A stretch of 11,914 bases of DNA, from positions 1 through 11,914 of the forward strand of contig JAABRJ010000462.1 in the NCBI GenBank assembly GCA_011390985.1, written 5' to 3'. Both the position numbers and the translations under genes were made by a program. Shown here piece after piece: positions 1-6,101 of this stretch. This DNA is from Desulfobacteraceae bacterium (lineage in GTDB: Bacteria; Desulfobacterota; Desulfobacteria; Desulfobacterales; JAABRJ01). How positions within the stretch are numbered: the first letter of the stretch is position 1; each line of letters opens with the position of its first letter. Under the pieces are notes generated by a model. It was not told the DNA's origin, searched no databases, and saw nothing but the letters and a program-made list of their open reading frames with translations.

Positions 1-257
1 AGTTTGCCTGAGCATTTGAAAGTGACAACTTTGCGCTCTCTGAGCATGAGGTCGGTGCCGGTCGCCGGGTTTCGCCCCCTGCGCTTGTTTTTGCCCTTGA
101 TGCAGAATTTGCCGAATCCGGAAATAAGAACATCATCCTCATTTTCCAGTGTATTTTTGATGGCTTCCAAAAGAGATTCGATAATTTCAACCGACTTCTT
201 TTTTGTGAAACCCAATTCATGTACCTTGGCAACAATGTCGTTTTTGGTCAATGCCAT
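1..257 (-). CDS. ihfA: Integration host factor alpha subunit (3' end cut by window edge)
   Basis: The 85 visible residues begin MALTKNDIVAKVHELGFTKK and continue through a helical dimerisation region to the DNA-binding arm. The hallmark RNPATGT (about residues 63-69) lies in the arm, which carries the intercalating proline of the HU/IHF family. The motif GFGKF (about 48-52) and the ending RKVVTFKCSGKL also match IHF alpha rather than HU, whose arm differs. IHF is a heterodimeric DNA-bending protein used in nucleoid organisation and in sigma54 promoters. The ATG at 257 is preceded by a perfect AGGAGG (262-267), four bases away, which fixes the start. About ten C-terminal residues are missing beyond the window. 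It is the last visible gene of a minus-strand series. No convincing sigma70 promoter was found in the 258-426 leader, so read-through from 1141-1169 is possible. Confidence 0.93.
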   Translation of the reverse strand, partial: MALTKNDIVAKVHELGFTKKKSVEIIESLLEAIKNTLENEDDVLISGFGKFCIKGKNKRRGRNPATGTDLMLRERKVVTFKCSGK

Positions 258-380
258 GGCCCCTCCTGTTATGGGCACTTGGGAAAACGGGGAATAGAGT
301 ATTGAACTGCATCACGGGCTGAGCAGATTGTTGAGAAAAAAACTTGGAAAAGCCCAAAGTTGATCGATTTGGTAATGAGG

Positions 381-427
381 ACGTATTTTAGTAGCCCAAT
401 AAAATCAAGCCTTTTTTTAAAATACGT
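381..427. repeat. Perfect 10-bp AT-rich inverted repeat between the 52-aa gene and ihfA
   Basis: The arms ACGTATTTTA (381-390) and TAAAATACGT (418-427) are exact reverse complements separated by 27 bases. The right arm touches the stop codon of the 52-aa gene (427-429). The spacer holds a seven-base T run (412-418, the last base in the arm). The stem is AT-rich and lacks a U-tract at its end in the minus direction, so it is a poor intrinsic terminator. It could be an operator, an mRNA 3'-end stabiliser or a weak attenuator before ihfA. The function is unknown. Confidence 0.5.
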
Positions 428-585
428 TATCTTTTCGTCCAATCCGGGCGATATCCCTGATCCTGAATTTCAACCGGTGGCGGGGGATCTTGAAAGTGAA
501 TCTCGATATTCTGTATGATCGTATCGATCCTTGCGCAGATCTTTTCGATTTCACTCTTGAGTTCGGTATCGTCAGGTTCAGTCAT
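427..585 (-). CDS. Small hypothetical protein, 52 aa
   Basis: I do not recognise this protein. It begins MTEPDDTELKSEIEKICAR. An acidic N-terminus leads into an amphipathic helix at about residues 8-31 with heptad-like hydrophobics (L, I, I, I, I, I), suggesting a short coiled coil or partner-binding helix. A proline run (PPPP, about 35-38) and a basic tail ending WTKR follow. No signal peptide or membrane segment is visible. The reading frame stays open upstream to 633, but the ATG at 585 has AGGAGG (591-596) five bases before it, so that start is chosen. It is the second of two small minus-strand genes, 95 bases after the 127-aa gene and 169 bases before ihfA. The good ribosome site argues that it is real. 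Confidence 0.65.
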   Translation of the reverse strand: MTEPDDTELKSEIEKICARIDTIIQNIEIHFQDPPPPVEIQDQGYRPDWTKR

Positions 586-628
586 GCCTGCCTCCTGCCG
601 AACGGCAAAACGGCTCCGCAGGACCCTC

Positions 629-644
629 CCCACAGCGCTGCGGG
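629..644. repeat. 16-base near-perfect palindrome between two small genes
   Basis: On the minus strand the sequence reads CCCGCAGCGCTGTGGG. All eight positions pair, one of them as a G-U wobble in RNA. It lies in the 95-base gap between the 127-aa and 52-aa genes. A second small hairpin (596-607, TGCC/GGCA arms) ends at the ribosome site of the 52-aa gene. These could fold in the leader of the 52-aa gene, but short palindromes also occur by chance in GC-rich DNA. Confidence 0.25.
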
Positions 645-680
645 TGGCCTGGTCTGCGCCTTGCTCCCGGCGGACCGGCG

Positions 681-1064
681 CTATCGGGGATATCCGCCAT
701 GGTGATAGATGTGGTCGTAATAGTATTCGTAGTAGCCATCCTGATCAGAGACGCTTTCTTTTTCAGCCGGCGTCTCCTCAGAAGCTTGAGGCGGGCTTTT
801 TTGCAGGTTTTGGAGCCACAAGAGCCTGGCGAAATCGTAGAGCACGGCTTTCAGGGTTTGGGGGCTACTGATGATATCCGTATTTTCTAGAACAAATTCC
901 TCGGATCCCTCGACAACAGCTTTGACATTCATGATATATTCGGTGTCGTCTTGCCCCAAGGTGAGGTACTGGTAAAAAATACGGATGATGATTTGCTTGA
1001 CGGTTCCCTCGATTGCGTCGATGCAGTTCAATTTTTCCTCGTAAACCCAGCCAGCGGCAGACAT
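681..1064 (-). CDS. Hypothetical protein, 127 aa, with a Tyr/His-rich tail
   Basis: I do not recognise the family. Residues 1-55 (MSAAGWVYEEKLNCIDAIEG onward) look like alternating beta strands and helix, including the hydrophobic stretch VKQIIIRIFYQYLTLG. Residues 66-88 (SSPQTLKAVLYDFARLLWLQ) look like an amphipathic helix. A low-complexity acidic linker follows, and the protein ends with a tyrosine and histidine cluster (YYEYYYDHIYHH, about 111-122) before GGYPR. There is no signal peptide. The ATG at 1064 lacks a clear Shine-Dalgarno. An in-frame stop (1080-1082) allows no longer version in this frame, so the start is tentative. A near-consensus promoter lies 77 bases upstream. It probably shares a transcript with the 52-aa gene. 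The Tyr/His tail could bind metal, but that is speculation. Confidence 0.6.
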   Translation of the reverse strand: MSAAGWVYEEKLNCIDAIEGTVKQIIIRIFYQYLTLGQDDTEYIMNVKAVVEGSEEFVLENTDIISSPQTLKAVLYDFARLLWLQNLQKSPPQASEETPAEKESVSDQDGYYEYYYDHIYHHGGYPR

Positions 1065-1140
1065 GTCTTGCTGCCGGGATCAGATGGGGGCTGCTCATGC
1101 GAAGGTGGCGGTTTTATTTCGAATTTCGCAAATTGTTCAA

Positions 1141-1169
1141 AAAATAAAGTAAAAAACAAATAATGTCAA
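1141..1169 (-). promoter_or_regulatory. Sigma70-type promoter for the two small minus-strand genes
   Basis: The minus strand has a perfect -35 TTGACA (1164-1169), a 17-base spacer and a -10 TATTTT (1141-1146, 4 of 6 matches). The spacer and flanks are AT-rich in an otherwise GC-rich region. The predicted start is near 1134, giving a leader of about 70 bases before the ATG at 1064. It is the best promoter match seen in the window. Confidence 0.65.
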
Positions 1170-1497
1170 GGATATAGGAAATCGGCGGGCAAAGCTGCCA
1201 CCATCCAAAGCCTGCTGGGGTCGGGGATGATGTCAGGGCCTTCGCAAAAAACAAGTCCCAATCCTGCTGGTTTTTTGAGCTTCGAGCAACGCAGGCGCGC
1301 CGGGAGGAATCGGCCATCGAAGGCCATCGTGTTTATGGCCACGGCCACTAAGGTCCGAGGTCAGGGGGTGAAGACAGCCGGCGGCGGATGGTTGTAATTT
1401 GGGTCTTTTTGGCATATGTCAGCCGAAAATCAACGGAAATCCGGAATACCCCGCGGGGCTGCGGGAGTGGCGGTTGCCGGCGCCTTCGAAGTCAGCC
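1170..1497. other. Non-coding stretch between the small-gene promoter and the tRNA terminator
   Basis: Several overlapping short minus-strand frames cross this stretch, but none has a credible start, ribosome site or recognisable protein. The stretch contains repeat copy A (1228-1271). Beside it is a partial second copy of that repeat's first half, CCAGCAGGCTTTGGAT on the minus strand (1203-1218). Small tandem duplications of GGCCATCG and GGCCAC occur near 1314-1350. A weak plus-strand promoter-like pair, TTGTAA (1392-1397) and TATGTC (1415-1420) with a 17-base spacer, could feed mfd from behind the tRNA gene. I see nothing else. Confidence 0.5.
1228..1271 (-). repeat. Dispersed 44-base intergenic repeat, copy A
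   Basis: Read on the minus strand, this copy starts ACCAGCAGGATTGGGACTTG, continues with a T run and ends GGCCCTGACATCA. It aligns with 5239-5283 and 11235-11278 on the plus strand. The shared pattern is ACCAGC, GGAT, GGG, TTG, T run, then CCCT. The similarity to copy C extends about ten bases further upstream (GAAG followed by an A-rich stretch). It lies about 60 bases upstream of the -35 box of the small-gene promoter, in the same orientation as those genes. Function unknown. Confidence 0.7.
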
Positions 1498-1537
1498 AAA
1501 AAAAAAGGGCCTCAAGCTTTCCTGCCTTGAACCCTTT
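1498..1537 (-). terminator. Intrinsic terminator of the tRNA-Thr gene
   Basis: On the minus strand, AAAGGG pairs with CCCTTT. A T-G wobble and one bulged G follow, then TCAAG pairs with CTTGA around a nine-base loop. The 3' arm runs into nine T residues (1498-1506), three of them paired. The hairpin begins eight bases after the tRNA CCA end, as expected for a monocistronic tRNA transcript. Confidence 0.88.
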
Positions 1538-1545
1538 GGTGGCGC

Positions 1546-1621
1546 TGGAGCCGGCGAGCGGACTTGAACCGCTGACCTGCTGATTACGAATCAGCTGCTC
1601 TACCAGCTGAGCTACGCCGGC
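1546..1621 (-). tRNA. tRNA-Thr, anticodon CGU, with encoded CCA
   Basis: This is a full cloverleaf of 76 bases. The acceptor arms GCCGGCG and CGCCGGC pair perfectly. The D stem is GCTC/GAGC. The anticodon stem GCTGA/TCAGC encloses loop TTCGTAA, whose anticodon CGT reads the threonine codon ACG. The T arm is AGCGG-TTCAAGT-CCGCT. The discriminator base is T, as is common for tRNA-Thr, and the CCA end is encoded (1546-1548). It is transcribed away from mfd, with its 5' end 22 bases from the chosen mfd start codon, and is followed by its own terminator. Confidence 0.97.
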
Positions 1622-1635
1622 ACGTTTGGATCAGG

Positions 1636-1664
1636 GTACTACTGTGTTTGTCCGCCAAAATCAA
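1636..1664 (-). promoter_or_regulatory. Candidate tRNA-Thr promoter overlapping the start of mfd
   Basis: The minus strand has TTGATT (1659-1664, 4 of 6 matches to -35), a 17-base spacer and TAGTAC (1636-1641, 3 of 6 to -10). The -10 lies 14 bases before the tRNA 5' end, so transcription would start about seven bases upstream of the mature end. The -35 lies within the first mfd codons and the -10 overlaps the mfd ribosome site. The hexamers are imperfect, but the spacing fits well. Confidence 0.4.
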
Positions 1665-4600
1665 GAAAAATATTCGATTGAAACCCTTCAAAACCGTCTT
1701 GTCGGGGACCGTCAGCGCATCACCTGTCTGGGGGTGGCGGGGGCCGAAAGCGCCTATCTGGCCGCCCGTCTCCATCAGGGTTTGAACCGGCCGTTGTGCT
1801 GGGTGGTCGCCGCCGGTCGGGAAGCCGAAAAACGAATCCGCGATCTGGATTTCTTCGGGATCCGCGCGTCGGTTGCTTGCCATTATTTCCCGCCATACAA
1901 CATCCTGCCATACAAATTTATCGCTTACCACAATGAAACCGCTGCCGCCCGCATTCGGACGCTTTTCCGGCTGGTGGACACCTCGCGGCCGCCGCTGCTG
2001 GTTACGACGATCGATGCGCTGCTGCAACGGCTCATTCCCAAAGGGGAGCTGGTGGCCTTTTCCGAGCTGCTGCTGGCCGGAGAGGATATTGACCGCGATG
2101 CCCTGATCGCCAAACTGCTCGCCGGGGGCTACACGCGCAGTGCGCTGGTGGAAGAACCCGGGGATTTCTGTGTGCGCGGTGGGATCATCGATGTGTTCTC
2201 GCCCTTGTACCCCGACCCCCTGAGGGTCGAGTTTTTCGGTGACACGGTAGACTCCATCCGGTTTTTTTCCGCCGAAAGCCAGCGCACCCGGCAGTCGGTT
2301 CCGGAAGCGGTTATCCTGCCCGCCCGGGAAACAATACTCAAACCGAGCGACGCCGAAACCTTTATCAACCGCATTCGGAAACTGGCCGCCACCGAGAGCA
2401 GCACCGTTTCCAGGACCCGTAGGGTGGTGGAGCGGATCAAAACCGAGGGGCTTTTCCCGGGGATCGAGAGTTTGCTGCCCCTTCTTTACCCCAGCCTGGA
2501 TACCCTCTTCGACTATTTGCCGCCCGACACCCTGTTTCTGTTGGAAGAACCGGCGGCTCTGGAAAAAGCCGCCCGCGAGGCAGAGAGCCAAACCCGGGCC
2601 AACTTTATCGCCGCGCGCGGCGAAGGGCGGTTGTGCGTGCCGCCTGAGAGCCTTTGCCTGAGCTGGTCGGAAGCCCGCAGCCGTCTGCAAGACACCCATC
2701 CCCTGGAGCTCAAATCCATTGCGGTAATGACCGATGGGGACTCCGCCGGAGAGAAGACCCTGGAAATGGCCTTCAGGGTGGCGGACAATGCCGAGCTGGA
2801 AATCCAGCTCAAAGAGTCCCGGCCGTCAGGAAACCTTTTCAGGCCCGTGGCTGACTGGCTCCGGGCACAGCAGCAGGCAGGGCATACGGCCCTGGTGGTC
2901 TGCAGCACCGCTGCCCAGGCCGGGCGGATCCAGTCGCTGTTGCGTGCCTACGATCTGAAACTGGACGTGATCGAGGGAATGCCGGATATCCGCCTGGGCC
3001 GGGCCACTGCATGGATCTGCCGGGGGGAGGTGAGCAACGGGTTCGTCTGGCCCTCGGAGCAGTTGGCGGTGTTGACCGAAAACGAGGTTTTTCGCGCCCG
3101 CCGCCGACAACCCCGCCAGAAACCCGGCCCCGCACGCGCCGAACTGCTGTCGTTCGAGGACCTGAAGCAGGGAGACCTGGTGGTTCATGATGAGCACGGT
3201 ATCGGGCAGTATGCCGGGCTGGCGAAGCTGCGACTCGAAGGGGTCACCAACGATTTCATTCTGATCCGCTACCGCGATGACGACAGACTCTATCTTCCGG
3301 TAGAGCGCATGAGCCTGGTCCAGAAATACATGGGCGTCGACGGCGTCGCACCGGTGCTGGACAAAATGGGGGGCAAGTCCTGGGACAAGGTGAAGGAGCG
3401 GGTCAAGAAATCCGTCGAGAAAATCGCCGGCGACCTGCTCAAGCTCTACGCCGCGCGCAAGGTTGAAAACGGGTACAGCTTCCGGCCCGGGGATGCCCGT
3501 TTCAGTGCGTTCGAGGCCGGATTCCCTTACGAGGAAACGCCGGATCAGGGCAAAGCGATCGAGGATGTCCTGCGGGATATGGCAAGCCCTGCGCCTATGG
3601 ACCGCCTGATCTGCGGTGATGTCGGGTACGGTAAAACCGAAGTGGCCCTGCGGGGTGCGTTCGTGGCCGTCATCGAGGGCAAGCAGGTGGCAGTCCTGGT
3701 GCCGACCACGGTCCTGGCGGAGCAGCACTTTGCGACGTTTTCCCAGCGCTTCGAGCGCTACCCCATCCAGCTTGCCTGCCTCAGCCGGTTTCGCTCCAGC
3801 CGCGAGCAACGTCAGATCGTCCAGGATCTGGCGGCCGGCAAAATCGACATCGTCATCGGTACCCATCGGCTTTTGCAGAAGGACGTTGCCTTCAAAGACC
3901 TGGGATTGATCATTCTCGACGAGGAACACCGGTTTGGGGTCAAACACAAGGAAATGCTGAAGAAAATCAGGAAAACCGTGGACGTCTTGGCCATGACGGC
4001 CACCCCGATCCCCCGGACCTTGCACCTGTCACTTACCGGCATTCGGGATATCAGCGTGATCTCGACCCCGCCCGAGGAGCGCCGCTCCATCATCACCTAT
4101 ATTTCGGAGTTTGACGATGCGGTCGCGGCCGAGGCGATCCGCAAGGAGCTGCAGCGCAAGGGTCAGATTTTTTTTGTCCACAACAATATCCACGGTATTC
4201 AGAAGATCGCTGAGCACCTGAAACACCTGGTGCCGGAGGTGCGCCTCGACATCGCTCACGGGCGGCTGGGCGAGGATGAACTCGAGCAGGTCATGCTGCG
4301 GTTTATGAACCGCGAAATCGACATGCTGGTTTGCACCGCCATCGTGGAGTCGGGCCTGGATATACCCGCCGCCAATACCATTTTGATCAACCGCGCCGAC
4401 CGCTTTGGTCTGTCGCAGATTTACCAGCTGCGGGGGCGGGTGGGGCGCTCCGACGAACAGGCCTATGCCTATCTCTTTATCCCCAGCGAGAGCGCCCTCA
4501 GCCGGGATGCGCAAAAACGGCTGAAGGTGCTGATGGAGCACAGCGATCTGGGCTCCGGTTTTCAGATTGCAATGAGTGATCTCAAAATTCGCGGTGGCGG

Positions 4601-5165
4601 CACGATCCTCGGGGCCAATCAGTCCGGGCACATCGCCGCCGTGGGCTACGACATGTTCCTGAAACTGATGGAACACGCCGTTTGCGAGATGAAAGGCGAG
4701 CCGGTTTTGGAAAGCCTGGAGCCCGAGATCAACATGCCGATGTCGGCCTTCCTGCCGGAGGACTACATCCTGGATATCGATCAGCGCCTGACCGCCTACC
4801 GTCGTCTGGCCCGCATGACGGATCTGAAGGCCATTTCGGATTTCAAGTCGGAGCTGGAGGATCGCTATGGTGCGCTGCCGGAGGCCGGCGCCAACCTCCT
4901 GTTAAAAATCATGCTGAAGGTGCTGGCCGCCCGGGCGGGGGTCAGACGTCTGGACCTGCAGGAACAGCAACTGCAGCTTTTCTTTTCCGAAATGCACCAG
5001 AAGACACCTTACGGCATCGTCGATTTTGTCACGGACCACAAGATGACCTGCGAGTATACGCCCAATCAGGCCCTGAAAGTGCGGCTCACCAAAGGATCCG
5101 CCAACAGCCTGTTGGTTCAGACCAAAAACATCTTGAAAGAAATCAGCTCGCGTGTTAACCCCTAA
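1644..5165 (+). CDS. mfd: Transcription-repair coupling factor
   Basis: Mfd is an ATP-driven translocase that removes stalled RNA polymerase from DNA lesions and recruits UvrA. With the GTG start the protein is 1173 aa, normal for the family. The first 330 residues or so form the UvrB-like region (RVEFFGDTVDSIRFF, SQRTRQSV). The CarD-like RNA polymerase-binding domain begins near residue 503 (FEDLKQGDLVVHDEHGIGQY). The RecG-like helicase core carries Walker A GDVGYGKTE (about 658-666), the DEEH box (about 759), TATPIPRT (about 785) and QLRGRVGRSDEQA (about 928). The C-terminal TRCF domain is complete. The GTG at 1644 has AGGG seven bases upstream; a TTG at 1626 is in frame but has no ribosome site and almost touches the tRNA gene. 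It is the first plus-strand gene. The 163-base gap after it has no clear terminator. Confidence 0.97.
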   Translation: MFVRQNQEKYSIETLQNRLVGDRQRITCLGVAGAESAYLAARLHQGLNRPLCWVVAAGREAEKRIRDLDFFGIRASVACHYFPPYNILPYKFIAYHNETAAARIRTLFRLVDTSRPPLLVTTIDALLQRLIPKGELVAFSELLLAGEDIDRDALIAKLLAGGYTRSALVEEPGDFCVRGGIIDVFSPLYPDPLRVEFFGDTVDSIRFFSAESQRTRQSVPEAVILPARETILKPSDAETFINRIRKLAATESSTVSRTRRVVERIKTEGLFPGIESLLPLLYPSLDTLFDYLPPDTLFLLEEPAALEKAAREAESQTRANFIAARGEGRLCVPPESLCLSWSEARSRLQDTHPLELKSIAVMTDGDSAGEKTLEMAFRVADNAELEIQLKESRPSGNLFRPVADWLRAQQQAGHTALVVCSTAAQAGRIQSLLRAYDLKLDVIEGMPDIRLGRATAWICRGEVSNGFVWPSEQLAVLTENEVFRARRRQPRQKPGPARAELLSFEDLKQGDLVVHDEHGIGQYAGLAKLRLEGVTNDFILIRYRDDDRLYLPVERMSLVQKYMGVDGVAPVLDKMGGKSWDKVKERVKKSVEKIAGDLLKLYAARKVENGYSFRPGDARFSAFEAGFPYEETPDQGKAIEDVLRDMASPAPMDRLICGDVGYGKTEVALRGAFVAVIEGKQVAVLVPTTVLAEQHFATFSQRFERYPIQLACLSRFRSSREQRQIVQDLAAGKIDIVIGTHRLLQKDVAFKDLGLIILDEEHRFGVKHKEMLKKIRKTVDVLAMTATPIPRTLHLSLTGIRDISVISTPPEERRSIITYISEFDDAVAAEAIRKELQRKGQIFFVHNNIHGIQKIAEHLKHLVPEVRLDIAHGRLGEDELEQVMLRFMNREIDMLVCTAIVESGLDIPAANTILINRADRFGLSQIYQLRGRVGRSDEQAYAYLFIPSESALSRDAQKRLKVLMEHSDLGSGFQIAMSDLKIRGGGTILGANQSGHIAAVGYDMFLKLMEHAVCEMKGEPVLESLEPEINMPMSAFLPEDYILDIDQRLTAYRRLARMTDLKAISDFKSELEDRYGALPEAGANLLLKIMLKVLAARAGVRRLDLQEQQLQLFFSEMHQKTPYGIVDFVTDHKMTCEYTPNQALKVRLTKGSANSLLVQTKNILKEISSRVNP

Positions 5166-5238
5166 AGCCTTATACCGCCTGAAATAAGTCGCGGTGCGTC
5201 CGTCAGTCGTTCTTTTCCGGGGTCGTGCTAGAAAATAG

Positions 5239-5283
5239 ACCAGCCGGATGGGGAATTGATTTTTGTCCGAGGCCCTCACCTCA
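5239..5283 (+). repeat. Dispersed intergenic repeat, copy B
   Basis: The copy begins ACCAGCCGGATGGGGAATTG, has a T-rich run and ends GGCCCTCACCTCA. It matches copy C at about 26 of the first 30 positions without gaps and resembles copy A across its whole length. It lies in the gap between mfd and the SurA-like lipoprotein gene, 45 bases before the chosen GTG start, and points toward that gene. It directly abuts an AGGAGG (5283-5288) that has no good start codon at normal spacing. Confidence 0.7.
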
Positions 5284-5328
5284 GGAGGCCAATCGGCCCT
5301 GGAAACGGATTTGTCAGAGGGCGGGAAA

Positions 5329-6051
5329 GTGGCCCGAAACCGACGGAAGCGCTTCAATAGGGCGATGTTGGCCGTCGTTTTTTTTTGCCTATCGATTCTA
5401 TGTGGGGCCTGCAAGGGCGGTGATGCCGAGCGGCGCCCGGCTTTACTTCTGCGGGTCGGCCACAGCGTCGTGACCTCCCTGGAATTTCAGCGCGCCTTTG
5501 AGATCGCCAAGGCCGCTTACCCCCACAATGCGCTGCAGGAGGCCGAAGCGCGGCGTGAGGCGCAGCTGCGGCTGCTGGAGGAGATGATCGATGAGCTGAT
5601 TCTCCTGGAAGAAGCCCAGAGCTTGCGAGTTGAGGTCGGCCCCGAGGAGCTGGCCGCAGCCATCCAGAAAATCAAGGCGGATTATCCTGAGGGGCTTTTT
5701 GAGCAGGTGTTGCTGGAAAATGCGATCCCCTATGCCGCATGGGAAAAAGCCATCCGCCGGCGCCTGATTATCGAAAAGGTGGTGGAGACCGGTCTGATCG
5801 ATACCGTCGAACTCACGCCGGAGGATATTGCCGCCTACCTGGCAACCCGCGAGCAGGCTCCGGCCGGTGATGCCGTGTCCGCCGACGCCCCGCTGGCGCC
5901 CGAACTCCGGATCGACACCGCCCTCATCCGTTTTCTTCGCAAACAAAAAGCAGAGGCGGCTTATACCGACTGGCTCAAAGGTCTGTATGCGAAATACGCG
6001 GTTGAGATCAACCACAACCAATGGAGCGAAATCACCGGCGCAGCGCGTTGA
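5329..6051 (+). CDS. SurA-N-like periplasmic chaperone, probable lipoprotein, no parvulin domain
   Basis: The predicted 240-aa protein has a basic N-terminus (ARNRRKRFNR), a hydrophobic core (AMLAVVFFCLSIL) and a candidate lipobox cysteine at 28 (LCGAC; the -3 Cys is unusual, so lipidation is uncertain). Residues 40-175 or so match the SurA/PpiD N-terminal chaperone domain: a strand with VGHSVVTSLEFQRAFEIAK, a helix LRLLEEMIDELILLEEA, then the TPEDIAAYL hinge. Here the usual parvulin (peptidyl-prolyl isomerase) domain would begin, but only an Ala/Pro/Asp-rich linker of about 20 residues is present. The family's C-terminal helix follows (FLRKQKAEAAYTDWLKGLYA). It likely holds unfolded outer-membrane proteins and cannot isomerise proline. 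The GTG at 5329 follows GAGGG at seven bases; an ATG at 5365 and upstream TTG/CTG codons are alternatives. It is the first gene of the surA-to-GHMP run. Confidence 0.82.
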   Translation: MARNRRKRFNRAMLAVVFFCLSILCGACKGGDAERRPALLLRVGHSVVTSLEFQRAFEIAKAAYPHNALQEAEARREAQLRLLEEMIDELILLEEAQSLRVEVGPEELAAAIQKIKADYPEGLFEQVLLENAIPYAAWEKAIRRRLIIEKVVETGLIDTVELTPEDIAAYLATREQAPAGDAVSADAPLAPELRIDTALIRFLRKQKAEAAYTDWLKGLYAKYAVEINHNQWSEITGAAR

Positions 6052-6101
6052 GCGAGCCGGAGCGAATCTCGTTGCTGCTTATGCCAATCGCTGCAAACAC
6101 C

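Noticed and set aside
4..297. Plus-strand 97-codon frame at the left edge
   Set aside because: It is the shadow of ihfA, whose minus-strand protein is clearly recognisable.
309..328. Imperfect CTGC/GCAG hairpin in the ihfA leader
   Set aside because: It has a seven-pair stem with a bulge and no conservation evidence, which is compatible with chance.
1114..1317. Minus-strand 67-codon frame with a hydrophobic end, over repeat copy A
   Set aside because: It has no ribosome site, and most of it is the repeat and the promoter DNA. Frames in copies B and C do not translate to a related peptide.
1584..2699. Long minus-strand open frame (371 codons) opposite mfd and the tRNA
   Set aside because: It runs antisense to the unmistakable Mfd N-terminal region and through the tRNA gene. 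Its composition is that of a high-GC shadow frame.
2826..4025. Minus-strand open frame of 399 codons opposite the Mfd centre
   Set aside because: It mirrors the conserved Mfd helicase region. It has no ribosome site and no family resemblance.
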